Shown: piece by piece, positions 58,150-64,000 of the stretch | How positions within the stretch are numbered: position 1 is the first letter of the stretch | Layout of the letters: every line of letters starts with the position of its first letter | Origin: Geodermatophilus sabuli | Lineage (GTDB): Bacteria; Actinomycetota; Actinomycetes; Mycobacteriales; Geodermatophilaceae | DNA length: 64,000 bases | Reading direction: 5' to 3' | Assembly: GCF_900215145.1 (NCBI RefSeq) | Contig: NZ_OBDO01000004.1 | Location: forward strand, 1 to 64,000 | Program-made: the position numbers and the translations under genes | Notes under the pieces: model-generated | Told to the model about the DNA's origin: nothing | Databases searched by the model: none | The model's input: only the letters and a program-made list of their open reading frames with translations

Positions 58150-58359
58150 CCGTGCCCCTCACCTCGTGTCGAGCACGTCGCGCGGCCCGGGGGAGGGCGG
58201 TCTGCGACGGCGGGACCAACGTACGACCAGCGGCCCGCCCTGAGTAGCCACCGGCCGGCGACCTCGGCCGAGGTCCGGTCGAGCCCGCTCCAGCGACGCC
58301 CCGTCACGCGGGAGCGCACACCGTCCGTCGACGAGCGGCGGGAACCGGCGGGACGGTCG

Positions 58360-59478
58360 ATGATCTGTTCGGCACTCGTGTACCGGGTGGAGGAGTCGGG
58401 GGTCGTCGTTCCCATGGCCGGAGGCCGCACGCTCGCCCAGGTGTACCGACACTTCGGCGAGGACGCCGCCGCCGGGGCGTCGCCGCTGTACCAGCGCGTC
58501 GCCGTCGCCCTGAGCGAGTCCGACGAGGTGCTGCGCGCCCTCGCGGCGGCGCCGGCGCGCACGCGGCACCCCGCGGTGGTCCTCGCCGCGCTGCACGATC
58601 TCGCCCTCGCCGGGCGCGCCCCAGCGCTGGCCGCGGCCTGGGCCGCTGCCGACGGCGACGCCGCCGCGGGCGCGGCGATCGACACGCTGCTGCGGCTGAC
58701 GGACTCGGTCGTGGCCATCGCCGCGCGCCGGCGGCCGCGGACCCTCGAGACCGGACGCTGCGCCGTGCTGTACCCGGCCATCGCCGAGGCGGCGCGCCGG
58801 GTGGGCGCGGATGCGGTCGGGCTGATCGGCGTGGGCTGCTCGGCCGGGCTGGACCTCCACGTCGATCGGGTCGGCATCACGTACGGGGACGGGCAGTCGC
58901 TGGGCGACCCGTCGTCCCCCGTGCAGCTGTCGTCGTCGGTCGTGGGGAACCGGCCCGTCCCGACCCGGGCGGTGCCCGAGGTCGTCGCCCGGGTCGGCGT
59001 CGAGCCGGATCCGCTCGACGTGACCGACGCGGACGACGCCCGGTGGCTGCGTGCCTGCCTGCCGCCGGACGACCCGGAGCGGGCCGCGGAACTCGCCGCG
59101 GCGATCGCGGTGGCGGCGAGCGCCCCGCCGCTGTTGCTGCGCGGGCACGCCGTCGAGGTGCTGCCCGACGCCGTCGCCCGGGTGCCCGCGGAGGGCCTGC
59201 CCGTCGTCACCACGGCGTGGGCGCTGTCGCGGCTCCCGCTCGAGAGCCGCCTGCGCTTCCTGCACCGCCTGGACGAGGCGGCGGCCGGCCGGACGGTGGC
59301 GTGGGTGTCGGCGGAGGGGGTCGGCGTCGCGCCGGCGGTACCGACACTCGGCGACCGCCGCGCCTCCGGCCACAGCATCATCGGTCTGGCGGTGGTCGGC
59401 CGGTCGGCGCTGCGCGCCGAGGCCATCGGCCGCTGCTGGTCGCGGGGCCGCGTGCTGGCGTGGCTGGCCGACCCCTGA
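58360..59478 (+). CDS. DUF2332 family protein
   Basis: A protein of up to 372 residues. From residue 19 it matches DUF2332: LAQVYRHFGEDAAAGASPLYQRVA, GAAIDTLLRLTDSV, then LIGVGCSAGLDLHVDRVGITYGDG and VTTAWALSRLPLESRLRFLHRLDEA near the end. The Gly-rich GVGCSAGLD segment suggests a methyltransferase-like nucleotide fold. ATG 58360 gives the longest frame; ATG 58414 agrees better with where the family begins. The role of DUF2332 is unknown. Confidence 0.78.
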   Translation: MICSALVYRVEESGVVVPMAGGRTLAQVYRHFGEDAAAGASPLYQRVAVALSESDEVLRALAAAPARTRHPAVVLAALHDLALAGRAPALAAAWAAADGDAAAGAAIDTLLRLTDSVVAIAARRRPRTLETGRCAVLYPAIAEAARRVGADAVGLIGVGCSAGLDLHVDRVGITYGDGQSLGDPSSPVQLSSSVVGNRPVPTRAVPEVVARVGVEPDPLDVTDADDARWLRACLPPDDPERAAELAAAIAVAASAPPLLLRGHAVEVLPDAVARVPAEGLPVVTTAWALSRLPLESRLRFLHRLDEAAAGRTVAWVSAEGVGVAPAVPTLGDRRASGHSIIGLAVVGRSALRAEAIGRCWSRGRVLAWLADP

Positions 59479-59511
59479 TCCGTCGGCGGCCCTGGACCGG
59501 GACGACGCCGG

Positions 59512-59667
59512 TCAGGCGGCGCGGCGGTGGTCGGCGGACTGCGCCCGGAGAGCCGCTGGTGCCTGGACGGAACGCGCGGCGAGCTGGGTCGCCAGGTGCC
59601 AGGACGTGCAGTCGGGACAGGCGGCGAGCCAGCGGGCGTGCCGGTGGCAGCGGGAGGCGATGACCAT
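59512..59667 (-). CDS. Small Cys-containing hypothetical protein
   Basis: A 51-residue frame: MVIASRCHRHARWLAACPDCTSWHL and an Ala/Arg-rich helix. The CPDC pair with an earlier Cys and two His could bind zinc. GAGGA lies seven bases before ATG 59667, and similar short CPDC proteins are annotated in actinobacteria. It could be spurious. Confidence 0.45.
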   Translation of the reverse strand: MVIASRCHRHARWLAACPDCTSWHLATQLAARSVQAPAALRAQSADHRRAA

Positions 59668-59794
59668 GACGGGTCCTCGGTCGACGGGGTGAGCGGGCCG
59701 GTCCCGGAGCGGCTCCGCTGCGGGATCGCACCCAGCAGAGCCGCGGGCAGGCGGCCTGATACCGGCGACGGCGCGCCGGGAGCCGAGGACGGGG

Positions 59795-61384
59795 TCAGCC
59801 GGGATCCCCCAGGGGTCCGGTCCGGCCGGCGCGCCCACGTCGGCCGGTGGCCGCCACCCGGGAACGGGCGGACCGACCGGCGTCGCGGTGTCCGACGACG
59901 GCGTCGTGCACCGCGACCCGCCCCAGGCGCGCGAGCAGGCGGGCCGCCTGCCAGCGGGCCCGCAGCGACAGCGTGCGGCGGGGGAGGGGTGCGCGCTCCG
60001 GCCGGCGCCGCGTCACCTCGGCCACCATCACGTCCGACTGCGCGGCGGTGAGCCCGTGCCGGACGAGGCCGTCGGAGGCCAGCCACTGCAGCGCGCAGTC
60101 GTAGCCGACGGCGAAGTCGTGGCGCCGCAGGCGGGCGTCGAGGAAGCCGGCGAAGCGGAAGAGGCCGGCGCCCGCGAGGGCGCCCGCGGCTCGGGGGTCG
60201 CCGTTCCGCTGGGGCGACGCGACGTCCGGTTCGGGCGGGGCGATGGTCTCCACGCCGATGCGCTTCTTCCCCGTCACGTGGGCGGCGGCGGACAACGCCC
60301 GGCGCAGCAGCACCTCGATCGAGCCGTCGGCCACCTCCGGACTCCCGCCGACCACCCCCGCGAGAGCCGCCCGCAGCTCCTCCTGCCCGGCCGCCGGAGC
60401 CCCGGCGACGGCGGGGAGCAGCGCGGTCAGCAGGATGTCCACGGCGGTCAGCCGGTCGTTGGTCTCCGCCACCCCGGACAGGTCGTCGAAGATCGACTGG
60501 TCGTGCTGGATCGCCAGGGACCGCGCGAGCACCTGCGACCAGCGCGGGGGGACCGTCGGGTCCGCCCAGGCGTCCCCGGTCCCGGCGCGCTGCGGCTGCG
60601 GCCGGACGAGCACGTGGACGCGCTGGAAGTCCCCTCCCTCCTCCTGGTCGACCCGGCGGGCCAGCCGCAGGGTCCGGCCCAGCGGTTCCCGGTCGAGCAG
60701 GCCCGCGTCGGAGTACCAGAACCGGTCCGAGTCCGGGAAGTTGACGACGCCGTCCTCCTCGTACCGCGAGCGTTCGGCAGCGCGGCTGAGCAGCTCCGGC
60801 GCGAAGCCCAGCTGGTGGGCCGCGGCCGCGAGGACGACGTCGACCATCGAGCTGCCACGGGGCTCGAGCAGGCTCGCCGTGTCGACGCCGGCGACCAGGT
60901 GCAGGTCGATCCCGTCCAGGTGGGTGACGACCGGGGGCCCGAGCGTGGTGACCCCCGGCAGCCGGTAGGCGAGCCCGCGGAGGTTCGTCAGCGACACGGT
61001 GAGACGCACCGACCTGCCCGACCCGAGTGGACGCGCGCCCGGAGGAGGCGTGAGCAGTGCGCCGGCGCGGCGACGCACCACCCGGTAGGTCAGCGGAGCG
61101 GTCCACCCCCGGGCGAGCAGCGTGCGCAACGACGCGTCACTCATCCAGGACCGTTCCTGCGGAGCCAGCGGGTCACCGCCCTCCAGGAGGGTCCGGGCGA
61201 GCAGCAGCCCGGTCAGGGCACCCGCCGACGTGGCGCCGATGACGTCGAGCCGGACGGCGGGCCCACCCGGCCGCTCCTCGTGCGCCCGGAGCGCGACCCC
61301 GAGGGCGGCGACTGCCCCGGCCTCGAACGCGCCGAGGGAGACGGCGCCGGGCAGGGTCAGCGCGAGTCGGATCTCCGCCGGCAT
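59795..61384 (-). CDS. Patatin-like phospholipase, long form
   Basis: A 529-residue protein. The patatin core shows PGAVSLGAFEAGAV (oxyanion loop), the nucleophile Ser53 in GATSAGALTGLLLA, and a dyad Asp in WYSDAGLLDREPL, with DAG in place of the usual DGG. The C-terminal 150 residues are helical and Arg-rich and extend beyond the common family length. It is 28 bases downstream of the GMC oxidoreductase gene on the same strand, so the two are likely co-expressed, perhaps acting on membrane or storage lipids. Confidence 0.82.
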   Translation of the reverse strand: MPAEIRLALTLPGAVSLGAFEAGAVAALGVALRAHEERPGGPAVRLDVIGATSAGALTGLLLARTLLEGGDPLAPQERSWMSDASLRTLLARGWTAPLTYRVVRRRAGALLTPPPGARPLGSGRSVRLTVSLTNLRGLAYRLPGVTTLGPPVVTHLDGIDLHLVAGVDTASLLEPRGSSMVDVVLAAAAHQLGFAPELLSRAAERSRYEEDGVVNFPDSDRFWYSDAGLLDREPLGRTLRLARRVDQEEGGDFQRVHVLVRPQPQRAGTGDAWADPTVPPRWSQVLARSLAIQHDQSIFDDLSGVAETNDRLTAVDILLTALLPAVAGAPAAGQEELRAALAGVVGGSPEVADGSIEVLLRRALSAAAHVTGKKRIGVETIAPPEPDVASPQRNGDPRAAGALAGAGLFRFAGFLDARLRRHDFAVGYDCALQWLASDGLVRHGLTAAQSDVMVAEVTRRRPERAPLPRRTLSLRARWQAARLLARLGRVAVHDAVVGHRDAGRSARSRVAATGRRGRAGRTGPLGDPG

Positions 61385-61412
61385 CGACGTCCTCCTCCGT
61401 GTGCTGGCTGGG

Positions 61413-63185
61413 TCAGGGGGTGGGCCACCCGCCGGCCCGACCTCCCGGGGCGGCCGGGGTCCCCGGCCGCCGCCGGGTGCCGCGCAGCGGAGCGCGGGTC
61501 CTGCCCTCCAGGACGGCGGTGCACATGCGGTCGCTGAAGGCGGCGATGGTCAGCGACGGGTTGCTCCCCACGGCCCCCGGCATCACCGCGCCGTCGGCGA
61601 CGAAGAGGTTGTCGTACCCGAACACCTCCCCGAAGTGGTCGCAGACCCCCTCCTGCCGGGAACGCCCCATCGGGGCACCGCCGAGCGGGTGGACGGTCAC
61701 CGACCGGCCGAGCTTGTCCCAGACACTGTCGGCGAAGCCCGCGGCGTTCACCCCGCCGGCCAGGGTGCGCATGTCCGCGCTCACCCCGGCGACATAGGCC
61801 CGCGAGCTCCTCGTCGTCCGGATAGCGAGGTAGCCACCGGGGGTGAGCGTCATCCGCCCGTCGGCGACGTCCCGGCCGATGCCCAGCAGCGGCATGCTGG
61901 TCGCGGCCTCGACACCCTTCCCCAGGACCATCCCGAGGCTGGCCCCCACCCGGCTGTTGGGATCCCGGGTGAGGAGGGCCCAGATCCGCTGCGCGGCGAA
62001 CGCGCCGGCCCGCCAGAACAGCCCGTGCCGCGCCTGGTAGACCCAGTTCAGCAGCATCGGGTAGCCGCAGTCCTCGATGTACCCGTCCGGTCGCCGGACG
62101 GCGCTGGTGATGACCGGGCCCCTCGACGCGTGCAGCGGCAGGGGGCGGCCGTCGTCCTCCCGCGCCCGCTTGAGGACGGTCAGGTGGTCCCCGTTGCCGG
62201 AGAAGCGGCTGCCCAGCGCGCCGCTGAGCGCGGGCAGCTCGCCGTCGCGGCGCATGCGCAGCAGCAGGTGCGTGGTGCCGAGCGTGCCGGCGGCCAGGAC
62301 GAGGCGGCGGCAGCGAACGGTCCGCTGCGGGAGCGACCTGGTGTCGTGCGGCGTGCCGTCGTGGTGCGCGGGTGGGTGCTCGACGTACCGGACGACGTAG
62401 CCGTCGCCGTCCGGTGCGACGCTGCGCACCTCGCAGAGGGTCCGCACCTCGGCGGGGGTGGCGACCAGCGGGAACGCGCCGTCCACGGCGGCCGACAGGT
62501 AGGTGTGGTCCAGCGTGTTCTTGCTGCCGGAGTTGCAGCCGATGTCGCACTGCCCGCAGAGCACGCAGGTGCTGCGCGGCCGCCCGTGGTAGTTGGCGTA
62601 GGGGGTGTCGGCGAGCGGGGCGCCGACGGCGGGCGCGGCCCCGGGCGCGGGCCGGAAGCTCACCGCCAGGTCCGGCAGGTGGAAACTGTGGTCTGGGCCC
62701 AGCGAGCGCGCGGCCCGCTCCATGGCCGCCGTCTTCAGGACGCCCTCGAAGCCGGGCGCGTGCCTCGGGAACGGCTGCGCGCCGAGCATGCGCTCGACCT
62801 CGTCGTAGTGCGGGTCGAGGTCCGCCCGGCTGATCGGCCACGGGTGGTGGCCGCGCCCCCCACGGCGGTGCTCGACGAACCACTCCGCCGGCTTGCGGAT
62901 GAGCACGTTGGCGTAGATGAGCGATCCGCCGCCGAGCCCGGCGGCCACGAGGGCGTCGGTCCGGCGGAACGACCAGAGGTCGAACAACCCCAGGCGACCG
63001 GCGCTCGGGTCCCAGAAGTTGGCGCCGACGTCCCAGGGCTCCCGGGGGAAGTCACCGGGCCCGTAGGCCTTCCCCCGTTCGAGCAGCAGCACGGGCCGCC
63101 CCGCGGCCGCCAGCCGGTACGTCGCGACCGAGCCCCCGAAACCGCTCCCGACCACCACGTTCTCGACGAACTCGGTCTCCGCCAT
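61413..63185 (-). CDS. GMC-family oxidoreductase (cholesterol-oxidase-like)
   Basis: A 590-residue FAD enzyme. The N-terminal loop is VVVGSGFGGSVATYRLA, followed by GLGGGSLIYANVLIRKP. VHPLGGAPMG carries a catalytic His and VADGAVMPGAVGSNPSLTIAAFSDRM is the C-terminal FAD segment. A cysteine cluster, CVLCGQCDIGCNSG, lies near residue 200, as in the ChoD-like branch, and might bind an iron-sulfur centre. It oxidises an alcohol, perhaps a sterol. ATG 63185 follows GGGGGGA; the frame is open further upstream, but homology begins here. Confidence 0.87.
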   Translation of the reverse strand: MAETEFVENVVVGSGFGGSVATYRLAAAGRPVLLLERGKAYGPGDFPREPWDVGANFWDPSAGRLGLFDLWSFRRTDALVAAGLGGGSLIYANVLIRKPAEWFVEHRRGGRGHHPWPISRADLDPHYDEVERMLGAQPFPRHAPGFEGVLKTAAMERAARSLGPDHSFHLPDLAVSFRPAPGAAPAVGAPLADTPYANYHGRPRSTCVLCGQCDIGCNSGSKNTLDHTYLSAAVDGAFPLVATPAEVRTLCEVRSVAPDGDGYVVRYVEHPPAHHDGTPHDTRSLPQRTVRCRRLVLAAGTLGTTHLLLRMRRDGELPALSGALGSRFSGNGDHLTVLKRAREDDGRPLPLHASRGPVITSAVRRPDGYIEDCGYPMLLNWVYQARHGLFWRAGAFAAQRIWALLTRDPNSRVGASLGMVLGKGVEAATSMPLLGIGRDVADGRMTLTPGGYLAIRTTRSSRAYVAGVSADMRTLAGGVNAAGFADSVWDKLGRSVTVHPLGGAPMGRSRQEGVCDHFGEVFGYDNLFVADGAVMPGAVGSNPSLTIAAFSDRMCTAVLEGRTRAPLRGTRRRPGTPAAPGGRAGGWPTP

Positions 63186-63300
63186 GGTCCCCCCAGCCGT
63201 CTCCCCGGCGGCGGCGTCGTGCGCCGCGGACGGGACGCCGGCGGTCAGTGAACCACCGACCGCGCGCTCCCGGGTGGTCCCGGTCGACGGCTCCGGCTCC

Positions 63301-63321
63301 GGGGGGTCCTGGGGACCCCCC
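63301..63321. promoter_or_regulatory. Perfect hairpin upstream of the last sigma factor gene
   Basis: GGGGGGTCC (63301-63309) and GGACCCCCC (63313-63321) are exact complements with a 3-base loop. GTCCTGGGGAC recurs at about 63351-63361. The pair lies between the divergent oxidoreductase and sigma factor genes and may be an operator or a transcript hairpin. Confidence 0.45.
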
Positions 63322-63429
63322 GGTGGGGCACGGCCGGAGAACCGGGGGGCGTCCTGGGGACTTGCCGGAAGCCCGGCCTGCCCCCGTACCGCGACCGTCT
63401 CCTCACCACCGAGGAGAGGACCGCGAGCG

Positions 63430-64000
63430 ATGCTCCAGTCGACCACTTCCGCGACGTCCACCACCGCCGCCACCACCACCTGGGACGAGGAGGACACGCA
63501 GTGCCGGCCGGCGGCGACCCGCGTGTCCGACCCGGCCGGGTGGGAGGCCCTCGTCGCGGAGCACCAGCGGTACCTCCTGCGTGTCGCGTCGTCCTACCGC
63601 CTCGGGGAGGAGGCCCACGACGTCGTCCAGACGGCGTGGCTGCGGCTCCTGGAGCAGGGCGACGGCATCCGGGACTGGGAGGCCGTCAGGGCGTGGCTGA
63701 CCACCGTGGTCCGCCGGGAGTGCCTGCGCATCATCCGCGGGCGCCGCCGGGAACGGCTGTGCGGGCCCGACGAGTCCGGCCAGCTGGAGAACACCGTCGA
63801 CGACAGCCCGACCGCCGAGGACCTGCTGGTGCGGGGGGAGGACCAGCAACTGGTCCGCCGGGCCATGCGGCTGCTGCCGCCGCGCCAGCACGACCTGCTC
63901 GAGGCGCTCAGCGACCCCGAGGCGCCGGAGTACGCGGTGATCGGCCGGCGGCTCGGCATGCCGGTGGGCAGCATGGGGCCCACCCGCCAGCGGGGACTGC
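63430..64000 (+). CDS. ECF-type sigma factor, 5' part
   Basis: The frame from ATG 63430 runs off the window; 190 codons are visible. After a Thr/Ser-rich start, region 2 appears as HQRYLLRVASSYRLGEEAHDVVQTAWLRLLEQG and DWEAVRAWLTTVVRRECLRIIR, and region 4 as LLPPRQHDLLEALSDPEAPEYAVIGRRLGMPVGSMGPTRQRGL, the recognition helix ending GSMGPTRQR being typical of one actinobacterial ECF group. GGAGAGGA stands about 10 bases upstream. A regulator or anti-sigma gene may follow outside the window. Confidence 0.88.
   Translation, partial: MLQSTTSATSTTAATTTWDEEDTQCRPAATRVSDPAGWEALVAEHQRYLLRVASSYRLGEEAHDVVQTAWLRLLEQGDGIRDWEAVRAWLTTVVRRECLRIIRGRRRERLCGPDESGQLENTVDDSPTAEDLLVRGEDQQLVRRAMRLLPPRQHDLLEALSDPEAPEYAVIGRRLGMPVGSMGPTRQRGL

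Noticed and set aside
1..64000. Insertion sequence, prophage, tRNA or rRNA genes
   Set aside because: No transposase, integrase, phage structural gene, or recognisable tRNA/rRNA sequence was seen on either strand by eye; a dedicated scan could still find a tRNA.

Overview
This is a 64 kb window of very GC-rich DNA. It has dense GTG/ATG starts, many GTGA/ATGA start-stop overlaps and clear GGAGG-type ribosome binding sites. Gene content points to a high-GC actinobacterium, possibly near Geodermatophilaceae: a paa phenylacetate operon with a TetR regulator, dormancy proteins otherwise known mainly from Mycobacterium, P450s, a Baeyer-Villiger monooxygenase (BVMO), DUF1707 and an ECF sigma/anti-sigma pair. 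The family name is inference. I see no rRNA, tRNA, CRISPR array or intact insertion sequence.

Layout. 0-3.7 kb: end of a beta-keto acid cleavage enzyme gene, then an overlapping MFS-hydrolase-YeiH operon. 3.7-11 kb: two transporters, Nudix, PiT phosphate transporter with a small membrane partner, HicB-like protein, CopD protein, 3-hydroxyacyl-CoA dehydrogenase. 11-20.5 kb: a GerMN protein, then an island of homologues of mycobacterial DosR dormancy genes (DUF1876, Rv1733c-like, wax ester synthase, Acg-type nitroreductase) with flavodoxin and kinase genes. It carries several DosR-box-like palindromes and a graveyard of deleted universal-stress and GH65 genes. 20.5-24 kb: esterase, M20 amidohydrolase, TPR protein. 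24-35.2 kb: a near-complete indole-3-acetic acid (auxin) degradation cluster of iac type, split into two divergent operons around a LysR regulator. 35.2-39 kb: broken VOC gene, SDR, BVMO plus esterase. 39.2-40.4 kb: small protein, ECF sigma factor and zinc-finger anti-sigma. 40.4-45.5 kb: patatin, hemerythrin/DUF2249, orphan NitT/TauT-type binding lipoprotein with a TTG start, P450, DUF1707 protein. 45.6-57.5 kb: phenylacetate catabolism (paaA, B, C, D, E, enoyl-CoA hydratase and thioesterase on one strand; paaK, paaR, paaZ on the other; then a P450 and a PaaH-like dehydrogenase). Two matched TetR operators lie between paaA and paaK. 57.7-64 kb: hypothetical, DUF2332, small Cys protein, patatin plus GMC oxidoreductase, and the start of another ECF sigma factor running off the end.

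How the genes fit together. The iac set (IacA/IacG two-component monooxygenase, IacB, IacE, IacC/IacD/IacF Rieske system, IacH, IacI-like, MFS importer) would turn auxin into catechol. The neighbouring M20 hydrolase belongs to a family that includes auxin-conjugate hydrolases. With the paa operon, the window looks like a plant-associated aromatic catabolic block beside a hypoxia/dormancy block. No catechol ring-cleavage genes and no intact paa thiolase are present in the window.
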